Positions 1 through 10,889 of a stretch of DNA of 64,000 nt are shown piece after piece. Numbering within the stretch: position 1 is the first letter of the stretch; every line of letters begins with the position of its first letter. A program made the position numbers and the translations under genes. The notes beneath the pieces are model-generated. The model ran no database searches. It saw only the letters and a list, made by a program, of their open reading frames with translations, and was not told the origin of the DNA. Source of the stretch: Zopfochytrium polystomum (lineage: Eukaryota > Chytridiomycota > Chytridiomycetes > Chytridiales > Chytridiaceae); the NCBI GenBank assembly GCA_025765615.1, contig JAIVFJ010000235.1:1-64000 (forward strand), read 5' to 3'.

Positions 1-124
1 ATTCCGGCGTCCCCAGCGTTGGTGCAGGATAAGCAAAGAACGGCCACTGCTACTACTCTGTTGGAGTCAGGTTTGAGCAATCCTCATTGTTCCAGTGTTG
101 GAGCCATGGATGGTCATGGGTTGA

Positions 125-1530
125 CAAGAAACAATAAACGGTATGGAATCATATTCTGCCATCTAAAAGAGTAAGTTGCGCAGCCTCTATGACAAAATCC
201 ACTCGATTGATCAACTGATGGCCTCCGTCTCTACACAGTTCACAGGAAACAAAATGTTTTTATGCATGTGAGTAACTTGTGACAAAACTCCGTTGAAAAC
301 TTCTTTCACTCAACTTGCAGTATCCTCGTATCCAACAAACTTTCTCGAAACAGTCGACGTTGCCGTCGCCGTCGTCCCCACCCTTGACACGAGCGATCCA
401 CCCCTCGGCATAAACCCGGTCAAGGACGACTCGGTATCCACGCTGTCCCTGTTGGGAGGAACGTGGATCTCAGGAGAGTAAAACGCCGACGCGCTGGGCG
501 AAATGACGACGGCGTCGTCGCGGAGACGGAGGTCGCTTGCGCTGCGGCGGGACGGGGTCTCGCTGCGGCTGACGATGTCTGCAGGCGGCGGCGTGGGATC
601 CAGGGCCGGCGGGCTCGGAATGCCGGCGGAGGGCGTCACGGATTGCGGTGGAGGGATCGCGAGCGGAGGGCGGATCGCGGCAGCCTCTGGCGTTAGGACA
701 CGCTCGCTGGTCGGAGGGAAGCGAGCGGCGGGGGCGACCAGCGCGATGGGCGGCGCCGGCTGTGGTGGTACTGAGTTGCCGACCAATTGCGTCCAACGGC
801 CTGCCCCGCCGCCCGCTGGAAAGGAGGCGGATTTCTCGTGTAGCCCCATGTCGCTGTCGCGGTGGCGCCGACGTTGAACCATCGCGTAAGCAATTCCGAG
901 ACCAACTAACACGAGGGTGATCGCGCCGATAACGGCGCCGATCACGGCGGCATTGAGCGAAGTGCCGGTCCCTGACGGAGAGGGAGAGGGAGAGGGGCTC
1001 GTGAGGCCGGGACTGAGAGGTGTTGAGGCGCTCTCGATCGATACCGACGATGGAGTGAGGCCGGCGATGGTGGTCGTCCTTTGTGGTCCTGCGATCGTCA
1101 CACCAGATTGCTGGGCGATTCTGCAGATGTGGAGGAAGTGCCAGCGCCAGGGTTGGGAGACGAAGCGCCAGCGCCGGATCCGTTGTCGATGCGCTGGTAC
1201 AGCTCCCATCGACTGTTAGAGTAGTGCCCACACCACTCCATTCCGTCGACGTGGCTGCATGTGTCGCACCAGGCGCTTGCATTCAGGGGGTTGGCGGGCT
1301 GGGTCGACCCCACGCAAATGCAGGTGAAGGTGCAGCGGTCTCCGCCAACGGTGACGCAGTCTTGCTGCAGCCAGAGGAAGGCCGAGGAAGGGCAGCACTG
1401 AGCGGCGTCCGATCGCGTGCGGTTCTTGTCCACGGAGATGCCGGCGGGAGCGGGTTCGTTCGCGTGAGGCCGTAGCAGCCGAGAGGTTTCAGGGTGGTAT
1501 CGGCCCGCACATGTAGTTGGTGCTGCAAGG
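125..1530. repeat. tandem segmental duplication, left copy
   Basis: This block and the block at about 2095-3520 are diverged copies in the same orientation, offset by roughly 1.96 kb. The similarity covers the WSC-like gene and also its downstream non-coding DNA. For example, the stretch around 189-255 (tatgacaaaatcc ... acaggaaacaaaatg) recurs at 2160-2232. Because the shared sequence includes flanking non-coding DNA, this is a DNA-level tandem duplication. The edges are approximate, set by eye. Confidence 0.75.
310..1530 (-). CDS. WSC-like single-pass membrane protein, copy 1 (possibly frameshifted)
   Basis: Read on the minus strand, the protein has a cysteine-rich extracellular part (1480-1200: GCYG ... 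QCCPS ... CICVG ... WCDTCSH ... WCGH ... RWELYQ). This resembles a WSC domain in its GCY start and R-W-x-L-Y end. A Ser/Thr/Pro-rich stalk follows, then one membrane segment (AAVIGAVIGAITLVLVGLGI, about 950-890), an RRRHR stop-transfer cluster and a Pro/Ser-rich cytoplasmic tail ending YEDTAS. This order matches fungal cell-wall-stress sensors of the Wsc/Slg1 type, and that role is inference. A GT-AG intron at 1200-1121 (80 nt) restores the frame between the cysteine domain and the stalk. Relative to copy 2 there is a 1-nt deletion near 1478 inside the GCY region, so the N-terminus may be broken. The first exon and start codon are not resolved. Confidence 0.55.
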
Positions 1531-1655
1531 CAGAGGGTTGTTACGAGTAGGAAGGAGAGAATGAATCCGCCCGTTGCTCAGCTCTCGTGGGCGCCGCATC
1601 TTCGCCGGGGGTGACATCAAAATGTGTGAACAGAGAGGCAAGGAGAGTGGACAAG

Positions 1656-1773
<118 letters not shown>

Positions 1774-2094
1774 TGGTCTCCTTCTCCGTCTTTGTGCCTG
1801 TCTGTCTCTGTCTCTTCCCCTCTTTGGACTGTGGGAACCAATGGTGTGCGGCCTTTCAGTGCGCAAGAGCGTGTCACCCGTTTTCTGTCTTATCTCGCTC
1901 CGCACCAAAAATGGAAGTATCAGGGACGGACTGCTTCTGCGGAACTTGCCGGGCGACCATGGAAGATGGAAGGGACGCCGACTGCCAAAACGAGAAGTCG
2001 TTGTCGGAAGAAACTTAAAACTGTCTCTTGTAATCTCAGCGTGCGGGGAGTAAACAAGTCGCGAAGAACCTACAGCTGGGGCTAATGCAGGTCC

Positions 2095-3520
2095 AAAGTC
2101 ATGAGCTAAACAAGATACAACAAACAGTACGCATCCAAAAGAGCGTTTTACACAGCTTCTATGACAAAATCTTATCCAATCGACGATCAACCCACGGGCT
2201 CCGCCTCTACACAGTCCCACAGGAAACAAAATGATGGTGAGTCGGTTGTGATAATAGTCCCTTTCAAGCGTTCTTCACTCAACTTGCAGTGTCCTCGTAG
2301 CCAACAAACTTTCTCGAACAGGTCGAAGTCGCCGTCGCCGTGGTCGCCGCCCTGGACACGAGCGACCCACCTCGCGGGATAAACCGATCAATGATTCGGT
2401 ATCCACGCTGTCTCTGGCGGGAGGAACGTGGACCTGCGGAGCGTAAAACGCGGTGGCTCCGGGGGAAATGACGACGGCGTCGTCGGGGGGAAGGGGTCGC
2501 TTGCGCTCCCAGCGCGATCGGGTCTCGCTGTGGCCGACGTTGTGTGCAGGCGGCGGCGTGGGGTCCATGGCGGGCGGGCTCGGGATGCCGGAAGGCGTCA
2601 CCGACTGCCGCAGGGAGATCGCGTCCTGGCGGCTCGCTTCGGCCTCTGGTGTTGGAACTCGCTGGCTCTTCGTGGGGATGCGAGCCGCGGGGAGCGACCA
2701 GCGCGATGGGCGGCGCTGGCTGGGGCGGAAGTATTGAGTTGCCGGCCAACCGCGTCCAGCCGACCTCCCCTGCCGTGGATGGTGTTTTTCATCGGACTGC
2801 CTTTGTGGTCTGACGGTGGGACCCGCCCGAGGGTGTTGCGGAAAAGTAGGCGGTGTTCTCAGGTGTCCCCGGACGGCGGCGCCGACGTTGAACGATCGCG
2901 TACGCAATGCCAAGACCAACCAACACGAGCGTGATCGCGCCGATAACGGCCCCGATCACGCTTGAATTCAGAGCCGTACCGGAGCCTGATGGTGTGGGAG
3001 AAGGACTTGTGATGCCGGGACTGAGAGTGGTTGAAACGGTCTCGATCGAGGCCAAAGACTGAGCTAAGCCGTGCGATGGTGGTCGTCGTTTGGGGTCCGG
3101 CAATCGTCACACCAGGTGCTGCTCGACTGATTCCGCGGGAGCAGATGTACTACCAGAGATAAGAGATGCAGCACTCGTCGGACCCGCTTTCCGTCGTCAA
3201 TGCGCTGGTACAGCTCCCATCGACCGTTGGAGATGTGCCCACACCATTCCATTCCTGCGACATGGCTGCACGTGCCGCAATAGGAGCTTGTGTTCAGAGG
3301 GTTACCTGGCTGGGTCGGACCGACGCAGATGCAAGTGTAGACACAGCGGCCTCCTCCAATAGTGATGCAGTCCTGCTGCAGCCAGAGGAAGGGAGGTGGA
3401 CGGGCAGCATTGAGGGGCGTCGTCTCGCGTGCGGTTTCTATCGACGGAGATGCCGGCGGGAGCGGGTTCGTTCGCGGCGAGACTGTAGCAGCCGAGAGGT
3501 TTCAGAGTTGCGTCCGCGTG
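2095..3520. repeat. tandem segmental duplication, right copy
   Basis: Right-hand partner of the block at about 125-1530. It carries the second WSC-like gene and the same downstream non-coding sequence. Several short indels separate it from the left copy. Confidence 0.75.
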
Positions 3521-3673
3521 CACAAGCGGTCGGTTTTGCACCACGGAGAGGGCGCAGAGGGAGGCAAGGACAGAGAAAGGAATGGGACGCCGCCGGTTGC
3601 AAAGTTGCTCTCCAGGAGTCCTTGCGGACTTGAAGACTCGCGGTGGCTGCATCGTCGTCGTCGCAACCAACAT
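2279..3673 (-). pseudogene. WSC-like membrane protein, copy 2, multiply frameshifted
   Basis: The same protein as copy 1 can be followed only by changing frame at least four times. The 5' part is intact: a candidate start at 3673 or 3652, a hydrophobic signal-like segment (IPFSVLASLCALSVV) and then LKPLGCYS. An extra base near 3385-3392 shifts the frame after QCCPS. Another +1 lies near 3066 (TIARL / AQSLAS), before the membrane segment. The tail changes frame near 2690-2750 and again near 2390 (DSVDTES / RFIPRGGSLVS), before the shared YEDTAS end. The lesions are spread over the gene and are not mainly in homopolymers, so decay after duplication is the simplest reading. The membrane segment and cysteine pattern are still recognisable. 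Confidence 0.75.
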
Positions 3674-4350
3674 GATCGGGGGGTGTGGAAAGGGCGGGGG
3701 CTTGCCTCCTACTCTTGTTCTGCGGGTAGCGCGGGCAGCGAAGGGGTGAGCAGTGCCCGCGGCGCGCACGAGCCGCAACCACAGAAGAGCAACAAGAGCT
3801 GGAGAGAGGCAGAGAGAGGCGGACAGACAAACCACTTGAGCGCAGCCTCTTCGTAATTTGACACGGCCGAACATGTCCGTACCGAGCCCAAAAATGGAAG
3901 GTAAAGAAGGATCATCAGAAGACAAATTTTTTCCTGTCCTTTGGAACCAACTTCCGGCGTCCAACGGTAGCTTTCTGAGTGTCGTCATCGACGAAAGGGT
4001 CTCAGTCATGAAGGGCACCAGCCGGTAAGTATCGGACTGATTGAAGAGGGGAACCTTTTGAAGAGAGCGGGACCATTGGAGGATACTAATTCAAAAGGGC
4101 CTTACCAGCACTTCACGACTACGCGGCTAGAAACAATGAAACCCCTTTGTGTATGAAACAGGGCCCTGTCTGAAAGGTTGAGTCAGTTCCAGTCTTTCCC
4201 TTACATCTTACTGATGGATATTCTTCTAACGTGTTTCAAGATAAATCAGCCCTTGGAAAAGTTAAAGATCCTTTCTCCTTGAAGATGCGTCGCCCGATGC
4301 GGTGAACTGCGCCACAGATTCGAATCACAGAAAGTTACCTCATTCACGAT
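3674..4350. other. intergenic, no recognised feature
   Basis: Lies between the divergently transcribed WSC-like copy 2 and ankyrin-like gene 1, so it probably holds both promoters. An open minus-strand frame continues to 4018, but its sequence looks non-coding. I see no defined motif. Confidence 0.5.
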
Positions 4351-6057
4351 ATGATTTCCATCAGCGACGCCATCCCGTTGATTTCCTCGTACCTCCCCGG
4401 CCCCGATCGCTTCATCCTCGCCACCCTCTTCCGCCATAGCCGCACTCAAGCCCTCGCCCTCTATTCTTTCCACTCTGCATCCCTGGTGTCAGCCAGCGGC
4501 CGCGGCCTCTTCGACCTCCTCGACTTCCGACTTCGCCACGCTACGATCCCCATCGGATCCGTCGAACCCCTCTACGCTCTCCTGTGGACCCTCTACGCCC
4601 GGGAAGTTCCCCAGGCCGATGGATCTGTCCTACGCCTTGAATGGTGGGATGTCTTATCTGCACCACGCGGCGATGGCACTGCCCCGTGGCCCCGGCCGTC
4701 GATGCCATGGACAAGAACCTTGAGCGGCAAGGATTTGGGCCTCTCTGTTGCGCGTTCGGCCCTTGCGGCCGCGGGCGGCGCTGGGCACACAAACGTTCTC
4801 GCTTGGTGGAGCACGTGCCCGCTCATCCTCTGCGCGGGCGCGCGGACCTTCGACTGGACTCTCCTGAACGGTGCGATCGAGCAAGCGTGTGCGAACGGAC
4901 ACATCGAGGTTTTGAAGTGGTGCCGTGACTTCCTCCCTGAAGAGTTTGCGGTCCCTCAGGCCGCTCTTAATGCGGCCGCAAAAGCAAATCAAGTGAATGT
5001 GATTCGATGGTGCGAGGACAACGGCACCCCGATCGAAGCCATCTTGCGAGTTGACTTTGCCGACGAGGCGCTGCAATTGGATCATATTGCCCGAAGACTC
5101 AATGCAGGTCTGCCCATGGATCACTCGATGCACACGTTTGAATTTGCATGTAAATTCAGCCAAATACAAGTATTGCGCTGGCTGCGCGATCAAGGCTGTC
5201 GGATGGAGTGGATCAGGCTGAAGGAATACGCCTGTACAATGGGAAGAGTCCAAGTTCTGCAGTGGTGGAAGGAGGAAACTCAAAGTGCAGCGGATCCTAC
5301 AACCTTCTACTCTACAGAAGCCTATCGCAGAGGACATTTGGAGGTTCTGCGCTTTCTGTTCGATAACGACCTTCAACGAGATCCCTCTGTCCCTTCGCTT
5401 TGCGCGGCTGCAGCGATGGGACGAGTCGCTGTATTTGAGTTGCTCGAGGAGAAGGGTTTCAGAGCCAGAGTCTGTGGCGAATTGCCAGCAATCGTAACAG
5501 CCGCAAGCAGCAATGGTCGGGTAACACTTCTCCAGTGGTTCAAAGACAAAGGGTTTTCTATGGAAATGACCGAATCGATTGCGAATATGCTATGCTCGCG
5601 TGGCCGCCACGAAGTCCTGGACTGGTGGAAAAACAGTGGGATCGAATTTATCTACGACCCGCGAGTAGTGATTTATTGGAGTCGCGCAAGTCGAAACGTT
5701 CTCGAGTGGTGGTACCGCAGCGGACTCGACGTTGAATGGCCCGAAAAGCTCAAGCTACCGCGTGTTCTAACAGATCAGATTCCTGACGATGCCGCTTATG
5801 GTCCTGACAAAATAGACGCACTCCAATGGTGGTTGGAAAAAATGCCCGACCGCCTTCCTCCGAAAGTTCGACCGTTTCGGTTTGTGAAAGCCGATGCGAG
5901 TGAACCACCGGGTCGGCCTGCTGTTGAAATCCAGGATTTGGAGTGGTGGAGACGATTCGATTTTGCTCTCCCCGGAAATGCGTGTACTGAGCAACCGCAC
6001 AGGTGGTGGGTTGAAGCAAATCACGTCATGCGGTTTGGTCCCTTCCGCGAAAAGTAA
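4351..6057 (+). CDS. ankyrin-like repeat protein 1, intact (568 aa)
   Basis: Single uninterrupted frame. The N-terminus (about residues 5-35, DAIPLISSYLPGPDRFILATLF) looks like a short F-box-like helix pair. The rest is a solenoid of about 12-14 degenerate ankyrin-like units with the core G-x-V/I-x-V-L-x-W-W/C, for example NGHIEVLKWC, MGRVQVLQWW, RGHLEVLRFL, MGRVAVFELL and NGRVTLLQWF. The C-terminus carries the family-specific IQDLEWW segment, followed by HRWWVEAN. Such tryptophan-rich ankyrin families are typical of large lineage-specific expansions. No catalytic residues are visible, and a role in protein binding, perhaps as a ubiquitin-ligase adaptor if the F-box-like start is real, is inference. 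Its best relative here is the gene at 28613-30313, which is collinear over the whole length. Confidence 0.85.
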   Translation: MISISDAIPLISSYLPGPDRFILATLFRHSRTQALALYSFHSASLVSASGRGLFDLLDFRLRHATIPIGSVEPLYALLWTLYAREVPQADGSVLRLEWWDVLSAPRGDGTAPWPRPSMPWTRTLSGKDLGLSVARSALAAAGGAGHTNVLAWWSTCPLILCAGARTFDWTLLNGAIEQACANGHIEVLKWCRDFLPEEFAVPQAALNAAAKANQVNVIRWCEDNGTPIEAILRVDFADEALQLDHIARRLNAGLPMDHSMHTFEFACKFSQIQVLRWLRDQGCRMEWIRLKEYACTMGRVQVLQWWKEETQSAADPTTFYSTEAYRRGHLEVLRFLFDNDLQRDPSVPSLCAAAAMGRVAVFELLEEKGFRARVCGELPAIVTAASSNGRVTLLQWFKDKGFSMEMTESIANMLCSRGRHEVLDWWKNSGIEFIYDPRVVIYWSRASRNVLEWWYRSGLDVEWPEKLKLPRVLTDQIPDDAAYGPDKIDALQWWLEKMPDRLPPKVRPFRFVKADASEPPGRPAVEIQDLEWWRRFDFALPGNACTEQPHRWWVEANHVMRFGPFREK

Positions 6058-6180
6058 TTGGCACTTCACCTTCCAAACAGATTTCCCCTGCTTTTGCTGC
6101 AATATTGAAACAAAGGGAAAAGAAAGCGGAGAATATGGGAGAAGCACTATTATTGAAAATTTAGCAGGGCCAAAACATCC

Positions 6181-7879
6181 TTAACCCGCCGCGTACGTGC
6201 TCTTGGACCGCAGGTAAGCACCATATCGGTACAGCAGCCACGGCGCCGGAATCCCCGCCACCGCCACAAACCCAAGCACTGAATTTCCCCACCCATAATC
6301 AAGCTTGTCATACATCGCGTTCGCAAACAGCGGAAACGCAAAGCCAAACACTGACCGCAAAAACGACGACGCGGCGAAAGCGCTGGCCGAGTACCGGCGG
6401 TACGCGTCGACGAGGTAGATGTTGAGCGTCTGAAACGGTACGGCGAACGCGAACCCAAACAGCATGATACCAATGTCTGGGACGAGCCAGTGGACGCGCT
6501 CCTGCGCCGACCAGCCGTACATGAAGATCGAGGCGGGAAGAAGGAAAGCGACGGGGATTGCTGCGGGGAGACGGTGCTCTGGGACCGTGACACCACCATT
6601 ACGGTCCCGCATGACAAAGTAGATTCGTTGCAGGACGGAAGAGAATCCGATGCTGCCGGCGGCCAGGCCGATCCCGAGGGCGAGGAAGTTGAGACCCGAG
6701 ATGCTAAGGGACTCGTGGTATCGCACGATCCAGAGTTTGCTAAAGGTCGCGATGACGAGGTAAATGAGGCCGTAAACGTACGCGAGGTAGAGGCTGACAG
6801 TTATTACTATCGGCTGGGTGAAAAGGAGGATGAAGGGGCGTTTGGCTGACTCGGCGAGGCGGTGGGTGATGGAGACGTGGGCTTGATTCGAAGAACTTGT
6901 GATTGCAGAGCTGGGCTTCCCCAATCGCGCAGCCTTTGCGGCGAGCAGGACCGGCGCATAAGTCTCTCGAAGAAAGAGGAGTCCGGCAACGATCACCACC
7001 GCATAAAAGAGCGAAAGGAAATGAAGGACCCATCGCCACGACGCGTATTCCGCGGGCGGAACCGATGACAGGGCCTAGAACGGGTCCCATGGCGGGTGCA
7101 AGGGAGAACACGTTGATGGCGGGGCCAACCTCGGCTGGACCAAACATATCAGTGAGGACTCCTGCGCCGATCTACCAAATGGGGATGCAGCATTAAGTTG
7201 TGAGTCTTCAGGAGAGAAAGAACGGCCGCATCTTACCGCCAAAGCAGCGCTGCCCGCAAATGCTGAAACAAATCGAAATATGAGGAGCTCTGCAAGGCTC
7301 TGAGAAAAGGCGCACGCAATGTTGAAAGCGAGACAGACGAAGGACGGGAGGATGATAACCCAGCGACGTCCGTACAGCTCCGATACAGGTCCGAAAAAGA
7401 GCGGGCCGAAAGCGAAGGCGAGGACGAATATCGATATGATCATTTCCCTTTGAACATCGGTCGTCAAGTCGAGATCTGAGGAGGGGAGTGCGGTAAGTCA
7501 GAAAAGAGCATGGACAAACGCCGGTGTAACACAAAACTTACCCCTTGCAACGGCTGGTACTGCAGGCGCGATGATTGAGGAGCCCAGCGGTCCCATAAGG
7601 GTGAAAAGTGCGGCAACCATGGTGATCAACCAGCGTCTCGCTTTTGGCCAGTTCTTGGGGTTCTCTGGGTCATTGGGGCCGTCCCAGTCAACCTTAGCAG
7701 AATTGCTTTTAGCTGCGGGTTGCAGAAGCTCAGTTGATTACATTAGCATCGACGACGCCTTTCGACGGTTGACTGTCTTCGATGGTCAGAGTGACGGCTT
7801 GGGGTTCCTTGTCCGCTTCACCAAACGCTGTGGCCGACTCGTTGTCATCCCCAGCAGTGTTGCCGGACTCGGAATGCAT
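6181..7879 (-). pseudogene. MFS drug:H+ antiporter (DHA1-type), copy 1, frameshifted
   Basis: Paralogue of the gene at 10890-12549, with the same exon order and the same ETYAPVLL and YGRRWV motifs and SKSTYAAG end. The candidate start is the ATG at 7879 (MHSESGNTAG). Two independent 2-nt deletions relative to copy 2 break the frame. One is in the N-terminal region near 7735, where GTAATGTCAACTG has become GTAATCAACTG and an immediate TGA follows. The other is near 7051-7060, between VIGS and EYASWRW, inside the membrane domain. Neither is in a homopolymer. The remaining transmembrane segments are well preserved, so inactivation is probably recent. A downstream start at about 7467 would still meet the second lesion. 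Confidence 0.8.
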
Positions 7880-8174
7880 GTGAACAAAAAATACAATATC
7901 TTTTTCGTCCTCAGCCCTTCTTCCGTTGTCGATAGAGACATTTCGCTCGGCTATTTCTCATTTCAAATCAGAAGGAACGGAATGGCAAGTCCGCGACGCG
8001 ACGGAGCGCGATCGGGCGGACTCGTGGAGTAGGATTTGCGCGAGTTTTCGTCACATGCAAGCTGTAAAGACAGCTTCCGCCCCTTGGGGAAAGTCAGATG
8101 GTCAGTGGGCGGAAGCAAGCCAATTCTCCGAGCCATCGAGCCATCGGGGCTTCGCGGGGTTGGAATAAAAGGCC

Positions 8175-8274
8175 GTCATTTTAGACAGCATATTGGACAG
8201 AGGCTTCCGACAGACCCCGAACGCCCCTCACGGAAAGTGCCTTTTATTTGTCCATTTTTGGAAATGTCCAAAAA
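8175..8274. repeat. dispersed ~100-bp repeat, copy 1
   Basis: Strongly similar to 33230-33320 in the same orientation. Shared blocks include ttggacagaggcttc, cccctcacggaaagtgcctt and tttgtccatttt, and both copies end in tgtccaaaaa. It lies about 0.3 kb upstream of a minus-strand gene start, as the other copy does. No coding potential or terminal inverted repeat is evident. Confidence 0.7.
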
Positions 8275-8502
8275 TCAACGCTCGGGCTTCGTCAGCCACC
8301 AACGCCCATTGATCTGGTTTTAAGAGTTTATCGCTTTTAGACTCGCCGTGCAACAGACGACAATACTGACAAACAAATAACAATGCTTTGTATTCCCCAG
8401 GAATCAAGAAAAAAAAAAGAAGATCCTCGGATTCCAATAAACGTAACTCTTAAACTAAGTAGAAGAAAAAAACCGCTTCCCACGGAACAGCCTCACGACA
8501 GC

Positions 8503-9311
8503 TCACTGTGAAAGCAGCTTGACAATATGCGGCTCAATGGATTCAGGCGTCGCAAGGGATGAAAAACGCTCGACGGGCGCGCCGTTCTTGTCGATGAGAA
8601 ACTTTTCAAAGTTCCACTTCACCCTGTTTCGGGAAAACGAAGAGTTCAGCAAACACAACACAACCACAACCACAATCGTTGACTGCACTGACATCTTTAA
8701 ACCGAGTACGCCTGGCTTCTCCGACTTGAGGAACGCGAACAGCGGGTGCTCGTCTTTCCCGTTGACCTTGTCGCCGGCACAATCGAGGATATTAATTGAA
8801 ACGAATAACTTGAATCATGAGTACAGCTCAACTCACGTGTGATTTCTCCATGATCGGAAAGGTAACGCCAAAGTTCAGCTTGCAGCTCTCGACCACCTCC
8901 TCTCCCTCGAGCGGCTCCTGCGCAAAGTCGTTCGACGGGACGCCCTGCACGTGAGCGGAGCATCGTCAGCCAAAATGGAAGATTGGCGATTAATGCAAGG
9001 TGCTCATACAATAATGACGAGCCCTTTGTCCTTGTGGGCTTGGTAGAGCTTTTCAAGACCGGCGTACTGTGTTGCAAATCCGCACTGTTTCAAGGGGAAG
9101 AAAAAGGATGGTGAGTGCAAGCAGCCAAGACAGCGCGTCGAGCCAGGTGCTGCAGAACCGAAAAGTGTGCGAATATCGTCTCCTTCATGCGACGGCTCAC
9201 CTTTGACGCGACGTTGACCACAAGGACGACCTTGCCAGCAGCCAGGGAAGCAAGGTCCACGGGCCTTTTGCGAAAGTCGTTGAGGGCGATTCGGTAGAAA
9301 GGAGACGACAT
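8503..9311 (-). CDS. glutathione peroxidase / thioredoxin-dependent peroxidase
   Basis: Reduces hydroperoxides; the yeast relatives Gpx3/Hyr1 use thioredoxin and act as redox sensors. The start MSSPFYRI is typical, and an upstream in-frame ATG at 9329 is a less likely start. Exon 1 ends KVVLVVNVASK at GTGAGC. Exon 2 begins with TGC, giving the peroxidatic Cys in KCGFATQYAGLEKLY. Later exons carry FAQEPLEGEEV with the tetrad Gln, ESCKLNFGVTFPIM with the resolving Cys, VNGKDEHPLFAFLKSEKPGVLGLK, and VKWNFEKFLIDKNG with the catalytic Trp-Asn pair. The stop follows LSQ at 8503. About four introns of 50-70 nt are implied. The Cys of the usual FPCNQF segment is Ser here (VPSNDF); this is not one of the two catalytic cysteines. 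Family length (about 160-165 aa) fits. Confidence 0.88.
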
Positions 9312-10128
9312 CGTTCGTGTGACGGTCACTCTTTTTTTTTTCCGTGAGTTATTTTGCGGGGAAGGAAAGCGTCAATTGGGCGAGGGCGAAGGAATTGTTC
9401 GATTTTACATTGTGTTTCAGTTATTTATTATTTGTTTTGTTTTCTCTTCTTTTTTTTTCTTTCTTCTGGGCGAATTGACGGACCACGGGCGGAAACGAAC
9501 CGAGGCACCGGGAGCCTCTCTGTCTTGTTTGATTGGGCCGGATTTGGCACTCCGCTTCCCACATTTCCCCGTTCTGACAAACTAACTAACTTGCATCCCT
9601 CAATCACTGGCGGTCGCGGGCACATGCTTGCGCTGGCATCGGGCAGCAGACAACGAACGATTCCGTCGGCGGAACTGCTGCGTTTGCAGATAGATGACGG
9701 GACTCGAGCCTTCAAGTGACCTGTTTTGTAATACGCCGACGGACATCGTCGTCACCACGCCGCAGGGGCTTGGGGACAGACTCACCTCGCTGCCTCACAG
9801 CCCCCGTCGCTTAGGAAAGCCGTTCGCACCAACAGGAATTCAACCGTGGAAGGAGGTTTCTTTCACTTTCTTTTTGGTTTTTGTTTTATTTTTTTTATGC
9901 TCCGTGCGAGCGGGGTCGAGGAGTCGCCCGCTTCCGCACTATCGCCGCAAATGTTGAGGTTCCGCCTTTGCCATTCCGTTGATACAACAAGGCGAGAACA
10001 GCACGGAGACTGACTAGCTTTCTGAGGATCCTTGAAATATCGAGCTCCGAAGATCTACTTAAAGTCGGGTTCCCGAGGCAATCCAATCCTCTCCACAACT
10101 GCCAAGACCGAAAATCGAGAAGAAAAAA
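9312..10128. other. intergenic, no recognised gene
   Basis: Divergent promoter region between the peroxidase (minus) and the SRPBCC-like gene (plus). It holds several T-rich tracts (9329-9338, 9450-9470, 9885-9897). Open frames on both strands have no protein-like composition. Confidence 0.5.
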
Positions 10129-10659
10129 ATGTCTACACCCATCTACTACGACTCCAAGTCCGTCGACGCCTATGCGAACTTCCTCCACCACCACACCATC
10201 ACACTCCACCAACAAGTTGACGGCACCCCTGCCGTCGTCCTCGACGCCTGGATCGAAAAGGTCTTCGTCGGAGAGCACACCATCCTCGACCAAGGTACCG
10301 GCCGGGGAAGGGTTGGCCTCAAGCGGCTCCTCGCAGTGCCGAACGCCCACGAGACGATTCTGGCTGTCGGGTTGCCGCCCGAAGACGACGTCGACGGCGC
10401 GGCAGCTTCGGCGTCGCGCGTTCCGACGGTGTTGTTCGACATGGGACCGTTCGGGATCATTCCTTGGTCCGCCATGCTGTCGCTCGTCGAGTTTGTGCCC
10501 GTCGATGGCGGAAAGAAGACGGCGATCAAGTGGGGCGTCAAGATTCTGCCAATGAAAAAGGAGGACGGGGAGTTTGTGGATGACTCGCAGATTCTTGAGA
10601 GAATTACGGCGCTGTTGAAGAAGGAGATTGACGAGTTTGCGCATGGCTATGGAAAGTAA
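10129..10659 (+). CDS. SRPBCC/START-like small protein (176 aa)
   Basis: Single exon; ATG preceded by an A-rich stretch, sequence MSTPIYYDSKSVDAYANF. The pattern suggests the SRPBCC (Bet v1/START-like) hydrophobic-ligand fold: an opening helix, strands around HETILAVGLPPEDD and VPTVLFDMGPFGIIPWSAML, a paired strand TAIKWGVKILP, and a long closing helix ILERITALLKKEIDEFAHGYG. Length is normal for that fold. No catalytic residues can be named, so the ligand and pathway are unknown. It is convergent with the downstream MFS gene, whose stop lies 230 bp away. The fold call is by eye and only moderately sure; the gene itself looks real from its uninterrupted protein-like sequence. Confidence 0.6.
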   Translation: MSTPIYYDSKSVDAYANFLHHHTITLHQQVDGTPAVVLDAWIEKVFVGEHTILDQGTGRGRVGLKRLLAVPNAHETILAVGLPPEDDVDGAAASASRVPTVLFDMGPFGIIPWSAMLSLVEFVPVDGGKKTAIKWGVKILPMKKEDGEFVDDSQILERITALLKKEIDEFAHGYGK

Positions 10660-10889
10660 TTGTGCTGGTTCAGACCGGCGTGGAAGTTCATGCAGCACAA
10701 GACAAATAAACGCAAACAACACAATGGAAAGAGTGCTTTTGGCAACAGCTCTTTGTCGTGCGCGGTGGTTTTTCACGATCAGAAAACAGAGAATTCGGAC
10801 GAGCAACATTGAGAGCCTTGCATTACAACCGGAGACCAAGTGCAAACTTTTAAGAGGCGTACACCTTTGTTTTTTTTCCCACAACCTCC

